Source: Paulownia fortunei
Taxonomy: Eukaryota; Streptophyta; Magnoliopsida; Lamiales; Paulowniaceae
Reading direction: 5' to 3'
Assembly (NCBI GenBank): GCA_019321725.1
Contig: CM033116.1
Span: 8,326,841-8,390,840 of the forward strand
DNA: 64,000 nucleotides
Numbering within the stretch: the first letter of the stretch is position 1; each line of letters begins with the position of its first letter. The notes under the pieces were generated by a model. The model was given only the letters and a program-made list of their open reading frames with translations, was not told the origin of the DNA and made no database searches. The translations under genes were made by a program, and so were the position numbers. Shown in pieces: positions 36,346 through 50,489 of the stretch.

Positions 36346-37630
36346 TATTAGAGTAGTATTGGAAGCAGTAATTAGTTTGGGCGTCTTTTAAACTTTATAT
36401 ATTTGTAAAACAATATTTTTCAAATCATATTAATAAAATAGATATTTGCTTTATCTTTAATTGTACATTGTAATCAGATAAAGTCCATAGATTAAACTTA
36501 GCCACGACGCAAGGTTGCCCATATGATAAGGATCATAGAATATGCCTCCAAAATTTTGATCTTAAATAAGTTTTGGGTCAAGGGCTTTTTGAGATGGGTT
36601 ATTGAATAGCCCAAGAAGACTCACCATATGATGCATGCTCGAGTGAGGAGGATGTCTCATACTACAGACATCATCGTAGTGACGTTAGTTCATGTGTGTG
36701 GGTGCTTGTTAGAGAACAAGTATACTGAATAAATCAACATGAAATTCTTAGTTGGAGACGTTGTCTGTCAAAGTAAGAATTCTCCTATTACAAGTTTTTG
36801 GACTTGAGGCATCTGGTAGTCTTGTGTACGTCGTGTTACATCTTTGTATATCTTGTGATTGCCTCACAATCATAAATGGGATACTTTGGATATTGCATTG
36901 GCGTGTATGGAGGTTAATAAGTAGTCAACAAATAATCCATCACTTGTCTAGTTGGACAAGTGAATATCTTATATTTTTATAGTTCATAACTCAGAAATCC
37001 TTAGCGGAAACAGGATAAATGTTAGACGGGGGGTTTCTAACAATTTGTCATGAGTTATTGGAACTTGAAATGGAATCATAGTCATTGAGTTATTTAGGGT
37101 TTCGACTAATAATCCATACCCTACACTCAATCAAGAGATTAGTTGATGGAATGGCATTACGTGTATGGTATTCGTAATTAAAATAGGTTCGCTTGTTATT
37201 TCACCTAAGACTGGGTAGTCATGATACATTTGTTAGGTATTTTCCATGACTTGTGAGATTTTTGGAATTAAAGAGTTAATTCTAAATAAATTAATTAATT
37301 TGGATAATTATTATTTATAAGTTGCAAGTGTTGCAAACTCACTACTAGCTTAATTGGAAAGCTAAAAGGTCATATACAAGTTGAGATAGAATATTTCTAA
37401 TTTAGGAAATAATCAAAAGAGTTGGATCTAATTATTAATAGAAATTAATTAATTGAGATTTTACTTATTTCAAGGAGTTGAATTAATTATTTAATTAAAT
37501 AATTAAATTATTTAATTGAGTTTAATGAGATTAAGGAGCCCAATAGAGTGAAACAATTAATTGATTGAATCAACTAATTGAATTAACCATAAATTAATTT
37601 AATTGTTAAATTAATTATTCAATTAAATAA
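36346..37630 (+). repeat. Copia 3' LTR, truncated (unit 2)
   Basis: Identical in every part I compared to 27244-28528, including the mutated first base pair and the internal deletion joint. Confidence 0.8.
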
Positions 37631-38742
37631 TTGCACAATTAATTTAAAAATCTTAGATCAAATCTCCAAGTTTATATTTTAAGCCAGTTGAGTATGAAAA
37701 TAGACAGTTTACCTAACATTATCACGACTTAGATGATAACAATATTTGAACGGAATAAGATTACTATTTGCTAATATTTCCAATTATCTCCTTAGATGGA
37801 TAGTCAATGTGGGTTAATTATAGCATGTGATTGAAGATTGAGCAAATATATAAACTATCGAGTGTTGTGCAGTTATATTTATTAAAATAATGCATAAGAG
37901 AAGGCATTATGAGCATGAACTTATTTTCCAAGCTCAACAATTGATGCGAGCAACTCCTTCGAGATATGTGAGGAACTTAGTTTGTCCATTTTCTTTTATG
38001 TAAAAGGCTTTATGACATAGTTTGTTTTTCTTTGTGATGTGATTGACTTAAGATAGTATTTCTCATACTTCTTCTATTGATATTAATTTTTAAGATTACA
38101 TCATGGTATGCGAGAATAGGAAAATGGCTATGCTATCTAGATGAGGGTTTAATTAGTTTACTTGTTAAGGTCAAATTCTCTCTATATAAACTTTTCAAGT
38201 AGAAAAAGCTTACTGGAAAATAAAAGAGGGCTGATTATCCTTTAGAGCTAGTCCATTAAGACAAATACAAACTTATGAGTGTAAAGTAATAAATGGTACA
38301 TTCTATTTTCTTTTCTTTCATTATTCATGCTATAATTTAGTACGTTTCTAATCTCACTAGTCAGAAGTGCTAAATTACTTTAAGCGACTTTTGACTGAGG
38401 TAGAGAATAAAAGGGAGCTGAACATTAAGGTTTTGTATACTCGTAGAAAGAAAGAATACCCTGTCTAATTAATTTGGACACATGCCTAAGGAAAATAAAG
38501 TTGCAAGCTGAATAATAATTCAAAACACTTTACGACTAAGTGAGCTTGCAAAGAGAAAGAAATTAAAAACTTTAAAATGACTAAATTTATGATGGAGCAA
38601 ATTGATTTGTATCTTACTTAGGAAGAGCAATATTAACTGCGGCCTACATCATGAAAAATGTTCTTACAAAGGGGATGGAATCAAACACTTTAAAATGTTA
38701 TTGGAATTACTTGTTGAATCCAAAATGATTTATTTGCAGAAG
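37631..38742 (+). pseudogene. Copia gag-protease-integrase relic (unit 2)
   Basis: Same as 28529-29640 at offset 9102, with the same two internal deletions relative to unit 3. Confidence 0.65.
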
Positions 38743-39052
38743 AGATAATGTTTATGAGAAGATGTTTAAAGAAGATGATCAACAGAGGGATTAGGTACAT
38801 ATATAGATTCACACTAGAACAAATGGAGGCGAGGTTGGACAACATTCGTGCATGCTATACAACATTATATGTTCTTCTTTCCTAGTTTGAGATTCATTGG
38901 AAACAAACTTATAATTTTATCATTGCTTCTAGTGAATTTTGGGATGAATATATTGAGTTATGTTTATGTTTGTTTAATTTAACAAGCATAAGTTATTTAT
39001 CTTATGATTTTATGAGTATTAATATTTATTGGTATATTATGCTCAGGGTCAT
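38742..39052 (+). pseudogene. Myb/SANT-like domain relic, unit 2
   Basis: Same sequence as 29640-29950, with the same stop within the domain. Confidence 0.5.
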
Positions 39053-39601
39053 CGAGACGCGATGATATATCAATTTGAAGGGAAGCTTCACTAGAATAAC
39101 ATTTGTTGTTTAATCAATTTTGAAGAAGAAAAGATTCTAATGCTGCCACCGCCTTGCCTTCACCCTCTATTTCTGATGATAAATGAGGATAAATTTTTTA
39201 GTGGTTTCTGTTATTCAAATATTATTTTGAATTTTGTTGTTTTTTTAGATGGTAGTTTAAATAATATTTTTATGTTGGATGTAGATGATTGAAATGTTGA
39301 TCGAGGATTGGGCCATATTCTGTTGGTTTTGTTGGTTTAAACAACTGAAATATTAATAAATATTATTTTAATACATTATAACCGACATTATTGTTATGGT
39401 GTGAATAATATTTTTCTGTAATTTTACTGGTTTTTTATATCTGAAAGTATAATGTAATTTTCCAGTAATGTCACAATTTTCTATAATTTCCTATGGATTT
39501 CCCTCCAAAAATAAGTCAACTGTGCATTTTTCCTCACATTTCAACAAACTAACGATCAAGTTAGTTTGAACCATTAGTTTTTTTAACAGCAGGGCCATTT
39601 T

Positions 39602-39643
39602 TACCCCCCATTCCCCCTCCCCCTCTCCCTCCCTCTCCCCCCT
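39602..39643 (-). other. C-rich tract, G4 candidate on the minus strand (unit 2)
   Basis: Identical to 30500-30541. Confidence 0.7.
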
Positions 39644-39801
39644 TACCAAGGAAAAAAAAAAAGATCTAATGAGATAATTTGGAAATAGAAGTACCAAAAG
39701 TAAATTGTCCCAACTTTCATGGGACTAGAAGTGAATTTCGCTCACATTATTAGCATCATCTACATGTATATAAGAAACTATATTCTACATTGACAATTAT
39801 T

Positions 39802-39992
39802 CTCATATTTCTTCATACAAACCTTCATGAGGACGACCACATTGTCTTTGCCTTCTTGGAGGATCTAATTGTTCATTAAGCATATTCTCAATTTCCTTAT
39901 AGTAGAGGAATGGCTCATCCTTATCCTCAATAATCCAAACATTATTCTTTTAAATAATCTCATAATCGATTGGATCAAAACTTTCACTATAT
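39802..39992 (-). pseudogene. hAT transposase C-terminal tail (unit 2)
   Basis: Identical to 30700-30890, with the core deleted in the same way. Confidence 0.6.
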
Positions 39993-40538
39993 GTGAAAGG
40001 GCAAGAGAGCTATTAATTTTCCCTAGTGACAAAGCCTGACATTAATTTCATAGCACAATGGGCTGTTGTAGTAAAATATGACAAAAACTGAAGGTTTGCT
40101 AAGAGTCAAATAATTGATCATTCAGAGGAGCATATGCAACCTTGAAGCAAAGCCATTGTCATACCAATAATTTCACACATGATGCATGTGATTTTACAAC
40201 ATCTCTTAATTCTCAAATGAAAAGGCAGGCCTACCCAGCATACACATAATTGATATCTCAAAGAAAAGGAAAGGAAAACAATTTGCATAAGAGAAACTCA
40301 GATGTTCTCCGTCCCAAAAAAAATAAAATTGTTCAACACATAATTCATACAGTTCTTCTCAGCAAAATAAAAGATTACTAGCATTTCTGTTGAATAACAG
40401 TAAGGTAAATCAAAACAAGCTGTTGCATGAGACTGCTGCATGATGCAACTTCAACTGTAAACTACTGCTGATAAAGAGGGGAAAAAAAGTCAAAGTACGT
40501 TCACTAAGATATTAAAGCAGTCGCCTCAATAACCATGC

Positions 40539-42490
<1,952 letters not shown>

Positions 42491-42959
42491 TTTATTTATA
42501 TTATTTAAAAAATGCCGCTTTCTTTTGTGTTTTAGCAAATGACTGAAATTACTGAGTCGCCCTTTTGGATTCAATAATTGTAAGGGCTTATTATTACCTA
42601 ACAATGAAAAATGACATAAATATAATGAATTTAGAAATATAAAGATATATGTATAAAATTTCTATTTTTGGTATTTATAAAAAATGAGAAAGTAAATGAA
42701 TTGTCGTTCATTGCTTAATTTCAATCTCATAATTGGTAGCCAAAAATAAATAGTAAGAATGTAATAAAATTATTTTTAATAATTAAATTACCCTTGTGTA
42801 GAGAATTTTTAAAATAAAATTATTATTCAATATGTTGTGTGTGAATGAATTTGTTACGGTTTTATTCGATGTTAAATTATATATACAAATAAATAAAATC
42901 TCACACTGGTATAATATTTTATTTTTTAATAAAAATAATAATGATAGATTTTTTTGTGT

Positions 42960-43625
42960 TTGTTTAGTTTTATTAGAGATAACAATAGCTCTAGATGAAA
43001 TCAGAATCGGACTCGCCCAGCTGTGTCTCACCTCGTTTGGGACGAGTTTTGAAACTAAAAACGTATCTCGAGTTTTAATTTTCAAACCAAAGCTCGACTC
43101 GAACTCGATTCGTAAAATATTGTATATCTTTTTTATTTATTATATATGATTTATGTGTATATTTAGAGATATGTACATATAAAAAAATATGTGTATATCA
43201 CAAATATACTCACATATAAAATATAAATATAATAATCTTATAAAATTAAAAAAACAAAATAATAAATAGTTAAATATGTAAAAATAATAAATATATTTGA
43301 AATTTTTAATTTTTAAAAAATTAAAACACATACATATATATATTTGTAAATAATTAATTTTTTGTTAATCATATTATTTTATCATATTTAAAAATTATGG
43401 CAATATTTTATTTAAAATATATTTTTGATATTTTTAAAATTAAAAAGTGGGTCAACCCACTGGTTCTCGATTTTGGGCGAGTTTGGGTCCGAGTCTAAGT
43501 CCATAAAATTCTTGACAAGTCGAGTTTCAAATTTTGACAAACTTACCCCCAAACCAAAAGTTTATAAAGATAATTTTATTAAAAATAAATTTAGGTATTT
43601 TTGACTAATTGAAAATAGTTAAACT
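42960..43625. mobile_element. hAT-like nonautonomous element (unit 2)
   Basis: Diverged copy of the 33885 element with the same GC-rich shoulders and AT-rich core. The (CA)n tract is shortened here to CACATACATATATATA. Confidence 0.4.
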
Positions 43626-44317
43626 CATGGAGGATGAAGAGAATGACTAATCTCATACATTTGAAAATGATCATTTCTATGGAAATTGAGATTCAAAATA
43701 TTAAATTATATAGATCATGTGATCGAGAATAGACTTGAAAATACTAATTGTAATTTCACTCCATTTTTTATACCAATCACGCCATGAAGGACTTACACAA
43801 CTATGTTTTGAACAATTTATTTTACCTGCCCGCACAGCACCTATTATTAGAGGCTAAATAAATTATTTTATATCAAGCTTTGGAATATATTGTTTCTTTA
43901 AGTCTCAAATTTTGGAATTTCTTGAAAACATTTCTTTAGCTCAATAACATGTTTCACTTTAGTATAGTTTGATAAACAACCGACTGATAATTTCATCGAT
44001 CTATTCATAATCGAGTTAAATCATTAAGAATGAAATCATCTTGATAGGCACCAAACAATAGTTTCATTTTGAAACCAGGCATGGGATGTCAATTGAAGCA
44101 CACTAGTTCAATCCTTAATTTCATATTGTAATTATATGGGCTAAGAGTCTTACTCTCAATAATTAACTAAACGCCCTGTTTGTTTGCTAGGGAAATATTT
44201 CGAAATTGCGAATTTGATGATCAAAACTTAAATTTTTGTATTTGGTATTCTTATCTGAATTTAAGTAGACGCTCACTTCCAAAATATGGTAATCACAATA
44301 CCAATTTCAGTAAGTTA

Positions 44318-44926
44318 TTGTGATTATCTTCCCTCATAATTTGACAATGATGTTCTACAAGATATTTTTAATCTTAATATACACACATATCACATATACT
44401 CAACATTTCATAAGTGAATATATAAATATTTGTATGTGTTTCTATATATATATATATGTATATTTAGATAGGCATATATTATAAAATCCTAAAAATATAT
44501 GTATATATATGTGTGCATATATATGTACATATTATTTTCTTAAATATACACATATCAAAATTTAAATATTTTTCTATATTCTAAATCGAATAGGATATTA
44601 TTAGTGTGTTGTTATTATAAATAAGTTTACTTAGAATAATAATTGCAAATGATATATTAATTATTGTTTATTTTAATAATAATATAATGATAGCATTGAC
44701 AATTTAATTTTTTAATATGTTAATATTATTATTTAAAAATATTATGTTAATATTTTCATTAGTTATAATAAATATTCAAATAGTAATTATATTTGAATTT
44801 ATTGATATACTATAGGTGATTACTTAATATATAACCATAAATCAATTGAATTCAATTGTTATATTTATTAACAAAAAGTGACATTAACATAAAATCTGTA
44901 ATTATTAAGAAATATTAATTGAGTTA
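44318..44926. other. 609-bp AT-rich segment present in unit 2, absent in unit 3
   Basis: Unit 3 reads CAATAAGTTAGTAATTATT across the site. Unit 2 has this segment between two AGTTA copies (44313-44317 and 44922-44926). It is non-coding and contains many TATATGTATAT phrases. Either an insertion with a 5-bp duplication, or a deletion in unit 3 through AGTTA microhomology. Confidence 0.7.
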
Positions 44927-44939
44927 GTAATTATCTTCT

Positions 44940-45229
44940 TAAGTAAATAGTTAGTAATGTGTAGAAAGGGCACAAAGGCATCTTGAAAGTGTGCCCCCTC
45001 ATTATAACCTGGTAAACACATGCTGATGTGGAATCAGTGAAGTGGGGGGAAAAGCTTTCTGGCAATTGAAAGTATGGCTGAACTATTGTCCTTTACGCAC
45101 TATATATAGTGAGTGGTGGTGTGACATTCTCATGCCTCCTCTTTGTTTATAGCAAGTTAAAGTTCCTTCACCTGCCTCCTTATTTCTTCGTTTGCCGAAA
45201 TCAAATGTTCATCCACTTATTAAGTAATT
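44940..45229 (+). promoter_or_regulatory. Conserved unit end with TATA-like palindrome (unit 2)
   Basis: A well-conserved stretch shared with 61010-61295, carrying CTATATATAG near 45100 and then CCTCTTTGTTTATAGCAAG. It looks like a core promoter with a leader on the plus strand, but no ORF follows in either unit. The shared sequence ends at TTAAGTAATT (45229). Confidence 0.3.
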
Positions 45230-46985
45230 CAAGGGTAAACACCAAATGAAGAAGCGAAATTGAAAATTGAAGTTCATTCTGCTATAATCAAATGTATGGT
45301 AAGCCCAATTTGGGTAGTGATGGATAAATCCGCAATTTGACTATTTTGCCTTTAGATGCTGTCTTATTTACAAGACATATTAAAATTCGCGCACTTTTTA
45401 TATGGGTCATGACCCGACCTGATCTTAACATCCGGGTAATGTGATCTCTTACTATTAGTTATATTAAACTCAAGAAATAAATGGATGGGATGATGCCACT
45501 TCAAGGACGATATGGGTGATTCAATGCCTATAAATGTCTTCCGATTACTACAATAAATAGATATTGTGATTCTTAATCTTCCATATATATTTGCTCGTAT
45601 TTAGTTCATTATTCTTTTTCGAACTCGATATGACTTAAGTATCGTATGATTTTAGTTAGAAGCCATCACAACGAGCTATCGTACATTTGGGTGTAGATCC
45701 ACTTGGCTATTGAGGATTGGATCACCTGACCCAGAGTTCATATATACCCTATCTCGAGCTGATCCACATGAGGTTGTATCAGTGGAGAGCTTTGAAGTTA
45801 GAAAATGAAATAAATATTATATTTGAAAATAGATATGTGTTTTTCTTTGCTATTTAGCTGACCAAGTTGCAATAGTTGTTTTCTCTTCCTTCTAATCCCA
45901 CACAATGATTCTAAGACGACGTACGGGCAGCCACTTTGAGGTGGTCAGTACCTGGGAAGTGAGCAACATATATAACTACCTACTTTTATAGCTGTTCTGT
46001 TTCATTTCCAGGAGGTTAGAAATGTCCACTACCATGTGGTTGGAAATTCATGGGAAATTGAAGTGAAATCAGGACCACAACCACTGAATTGAATGGATCA
46101 TTCTATTGATAGTGCCGTGGGGGTGGGATGCTTTCATGACCCTTTTGCATGTGTCACTTATGTCTCTTAGTAGTCATTCCTTTCCAAATCTCTGGTGGCG
46201 ATGTAGCATAGTTTGTTGTGTCATTATGGTTGTGAAAATTAATGAACCAGTTAAAAAACCTAAAGTCCTGGATCGGTTTATGATGCTTTTGGTTTATGGA
46301 GAAAGAAGAGGGGAACTGGGGAGACTTAATAGGTGAAGGAAAAGTGTTTTTTTGAAAGAATTTATGTCCCTTGTTTTTTTGATATAGGAAAAAGTCAAAA
46401 AGAAAGTTGCATTATTTGCAAGATTACTCTATCTTTTTTCAACCCTATAATTTAAAATCTTTTGGTCCGGAGGTACAATATTTTCTACTTTTGAAGGAAG
46501 AATAGGGCCAACACAATTAAGCTCTTTGGCAGTCTTTCAAATGTATTTTTGCTTATATTTTTCTTACCAAAGGGTGAATAAGGGCGCAGTTGAGTGTTTG
46601 ATAGGTTAATTTGTGTTCAGATACGGAATTTGAGGCTGGCGGCGGTGGTCGCTTCCCTCAACTCCATAAAATTTTAGAATTAGTATAAATTTTTATATAT
46701 AATATTATTAGTTTTTAATTTTTTTTTTTAAAAAATTAAAAATACTTTTTTCATTTAATATTTTTTTAAAAAAATAATTGTCGCCCTCAATTTTCATTTT
46801 ATGGCTATATCCCTTGTGTTGTAATTAGACTTCCCCTACCTAATCCCAGAGCTAAATTTAGCTGATTAAATATACCTCAATTATTCAAATCTTCTTAATC
46901 AACATCCATGTTTAAATTAATTGGAGTAAGTTATGATCAACTAAGTCCAGATTTTTCATAGATGCAGGACAACATATGACATAAA
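45230..46985. other. Single-copy DNA between units 2 and 3
   Basis: No gene recognised. The 76-codon ORF at 46106-46336 has no family I recognise. The final ~100 bp are probably the 3' flank of the TIP1 exon on the minus strand. Confidence 0.5.
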
Positions 46986-47456
46986 TCATAGTAGAAACAA
47001 GCCAGTGGCCTTATCCACCTTCAGAAAAATGAAAACCAAAATTGCACCCCATCCTTGATGAAAAAACGAAGACAAATCCCCATAGTAATCTGCAACGGGC
47101 AGTTGTTCATGACCACTCTGGTTGATGAAGAAGATCTCATACACAAGAGCTTCAATTCCTGCGCCTACGAATGGGCCGAGCCAGTAGATCCAGTGGCTGT
47201 CCCATATACAGCTGACCACCGCTGGGCCGAAAGAGACGGCTGGGTTCATGGATGCGCCGTCAAAGGCGCCACCAGCCAAGATGTTGGCACCCACTATGAA
47301 GCCAATGGCAATGGGGGCAATGATCCCTATGTCGCCTTTCTTGGGATCCACTGCTGTGGCATAAACTGTGTAAACTAGGCCAAAGGTCATCACTATTTCA
47401 AAGATGACGGCATTCCAAACAGTAACTCCTGATGAAAGTGCGAATGCTGACGTTTC
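46986..47456 (-). pseudogene. Tonoplast aquaporin (TIP1-type), last exon only, stop codon lost
   Basis: The minus strand reads from a TATAG acceptor (47457-47460) in phase 0: [16 protein letters not shown], then [16 protein letters not shown], the second NPA loop in [15 protein letters not shown], and HEQLPVADY. The [12 protein letters not shown] block resembles the TIP1;3 subgroup of tonoplast water/small-solute channels. Aquaporins need two NPA half-helices. The first, with the N-terminal helices, should be in upstream exons. The sequence beyond 47457 is AT-rich and meets copia sequence at 47911, so they are absent. After VADY, where TIP1 proteins normally end, the frame continues for about 31 codons to TGA at 46986-46988. 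Normal stop seems to have mutated. Codons are otherwise clean, so decay is recent or the gene is split by the rearrangement. Confidence 0.9.
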
Positions 47457-47910
47457 CTATAAATATTACACAAACGTAACAAATTTTCTGAATTTTTGAA
47501 AATAAATCCAACAAAACACGATATTTTTATATGACTTTGGAATTCCATATATCTTTCACAAATAGTAATGTGATAAAATCTCTCGAATTTTTTATTAACA
47601 CAATAATTTATTTCTGAAATTTATTCTTATTTTAAATAGATAAAATTATACAAAAGTTTTTTTTCTATTTTTTCAATACATATATATAAGTTTATCGAAT
47701 AACATAATTTTTATTAACAATTTTCAACACAGAAATGCATTATTTTTATAGAATAAGTAGGTATCTTATATCGATATAGTCATGAATTGATCACGAATTT
47801 TAAGGACAAATTTTGTTATGTAAATGAGATTTTGTGAATTTTTTTTTCAATTTATCCCGAATAATATGAATTTTAACAGGAAACTAATTATTTTCGAAAT
47901 TCAAATTTGT
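47457..47910 (-). other. Remnant of the TIP1 intron
   Basis: AT-rich sequence with no ORF between the TIP1 exon acceptor and the start of unit 3. The upstream exons do not appear. Confidence 0.5.
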
Positions 47911-48000
47911 AGCAGACCCACTGATTAAACTCCTAGTGCAGAAGGTACTCGACGGACATCTTGACAAGATGGATTTGAAGTACAAGGGTAATTGGAACTA
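47911..48000 (+). pseudogene. Copia RNase H, last ~30 codons (unit 3)
   Basis: Starts abruptly within the block ADPLIKLLVQKVLDGHLDKMD, just before the polypurine tract and LTR. This sharp edge against the TIP1 intron is the left boundary of unit 3. Confidence 0.8.
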
Positions 48001-48015
48001 GAGCAAATGAGAGAT

Positions 48016-50139
48016 TGTTAGAGTAGTACCCGAAGCGTTAGTTTAGAAGTCTTTTGTTCTCATATGTTTGTAAAAAAATCTATTTCAAATCATATTAATA
48101 AAATAGACATTTACTTTATCTTTAATTGCACATTGTAATTAGATAAAATCATTAAATCAAACTTAGCCACAGGAAAAAAAATCGCGCATATGATGGCGAT
48201 CATGGAATATGCCTCCAAAGTTTTGGTCTTAAATAAGTTTCAGGTCAAGGGCTTTTTGAGATAGGATATCGAATAGCCTAATAAGACTCGCCATATGATG
48301 TATGTTCGCATGAGAATGATATCTCACACTATAGACATCAGTGTAGTGATGCTAGTGCATGTATGCAGGTGCTTGTTAGAGAACAAATACACTGAACAAG
48401 CCCACTGAAAATTCTAAGTTGGAGACGTTGTCTATCGAAATAAGAATTCTCATGGTACAATAGTACACGACTAGTTTTTGGACTTGAGGCACCATGGTAG
48501 CTTTGTGTACGTCGTGTTACATCTTTGTATATCTTCTGATTGCCTGACAATCACAAAAAAGGATACATTGGATGTTGTATTGGCATGTATGGAGGTTAAT
48601 AAGCAGCCAACAAAGGACGGCACTTGTCTAGTAGAAAAAGTGAATCTCCTACATTTTCATAGTTCATGACTCAAAAGTTCTTGGCCACGACATGATGAAT
48701 GTTGACAGGGGTTTCCTAACGATTCATCATAAGTCATTGGAATTTGAAATGGAATCATAGTCATTGAGTCATTTAGGGTTTTGACTAATAATCCATACCC
48801 CAAACTCAATAAGGAGATTAGTTGACGGAAGAACATTATGTGTATGGTACTCGTAATGAAAATAGGTTCGCTCGTTATTTTATCTAAGACTAGGTAGTCA
48901 TGATACACTTGTTAGGTGTTTTTCATGATTTGTGATGTCATTGGAATTAAGGAGTTAATTTCAAGTAAATTAATTAATTGAATTAATTGATCAGAATAAT
49001 TATTATTTATAAATTACAAGTGTTGCAAGCCCACTCTAGCTTAGTTGAAAACCTAAAGGGTCACACATAATTTGGGATGAAACATTTCTAATTTAAGAAA
49101 TAATCCAAAGAGTTGAATCCAATTATTAATAGAGATTAATTAATTGGGATTTTACTTATTTCAAGGAGTTGAATTAATTATTCAATTAAATAATTAAATT
49201 ATTTAATTAGACTTAATGAGATTAAGGACCCTAATAGGAGTGAAATAATTAATTGAGTTAGCCATAAATTAATTTAATTATTAAATTTATTACTCAATTA
49301 AATAATTTAATTTGATTAGGTAGGCTTGATGGAATTAAATTAATTGATTAAGATCAATCAATTGAATTTTGGCCCAATCAATTAATTAGATTAATTGATG
49401 GATTTAATTTAAGGTCCAAACCCAATTCAAGTGGCCCATTAGGAGAGACTCATAAGTTGTTGGAAGAAGATCGAGTCCCAATAATTTGATATGTTTGAAA
49501 ATATCTAATTAGATTAGATAAAATTATCTCTTAATATTTTGTCAAGATATGAGAGATAGAGTTGAAGATTTTTAGGAGATCTTGTGATCAACCAAAATCC
49601 ACCAACCAATAAAATAAGAGGCTAAAAATTCCAAGAGTTAGACTCTTGAATTTTTCGGCTACTACTACATAAGTGGCCGAAAATTTGAGAGTAAAATTTA
49701 GTTTTTCTTCATCTCCCATCTTCTTCTTTCCAACAATCAAAATTCCATCTTTTTGATTGAATAATATTCAATTCTTAACACTACCTGTTGGTTTAAGAAT
49801 TAATACTCACTAAATTACACTAAAAAAACTAGGTTAGAAAATGAGTCAAAATTGCTAGTAAAATTCTGATTTTGTATTATTGTCCATACTGTGGACTACT
49901 TTAGAGGGGAAATATTTTGATCCCTATAAACCAGTTTCAGAGAATGGCTAGCAATTGATTGCTTCAAATCCTATGTCATCTGAAGTGCATAAAAATATAA
50001 ATTGAATCCCTTTTGATTTGAGTTAAGATAATTGGAAATTGTGAAATCGATCACATCCAACCGGGGGTGATGCCATATTCAAATGGCTCGTTTATTTTAA
50101 AATATTTATTTTTCTACTATGCACACCCCGTGGTTAAGT
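48016..50139 (+). repeat. Copia LTR, full length (unit 3)
   Basis: TGTTAGAGTAGTACCCG start, the full series of family blocks, TTAATTAA-rich region 48960-49420, and the TGCACACCC...GGTTAAGTG end. It ends at 50139 without the expected CAACA. It retains the ~1.2 kb missing from the LTRs of units 1 and 2. Confidence 0.8.
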
Positions 50140-50489
50140 GCCCCTCCCCTCCTTCTCCATGCTTTAGGGTTCAAATTTAAAAAAAAAAAAAAAACTCTTT
50201 GATTTACCAACATAGACCAAATTATCTCAATATGATACATCCAATGTCGATGTGGCCCATATGGGGTTAAGTTTTTATATTCATATTGCATAGTTGCATG
50301 CAAAAATTATTTAAGAGGACAAATTATTATTTTATCTAGAATCAGTAAATTTTTATTATGCCTTTTAATACAGTGGGAGATGATTACTAGCCTAAGTTGA
50401 TAAATTTTTAATTTCACTAGATATAAAGGAATTATAAGGAGATTACTTAGATCTTAAAAAAAAAAAATAGATCAATAGTTATGCTTTGC
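50140..50489. other. Junction sequence between LTR and copia interior (unit 3)
   Basis: Non-coding, with a C-rich CCCCTCCCCTCC tract and an A-run near 50180. No PBS is seen. Confidence 0.5.

Noticed and set aside
47055..47378. 107-codon plus-strand ORF
   Set aside because: It is antisense to the TIP1 aquaporin exon, whose conserved protein motifs are on the minus strand.
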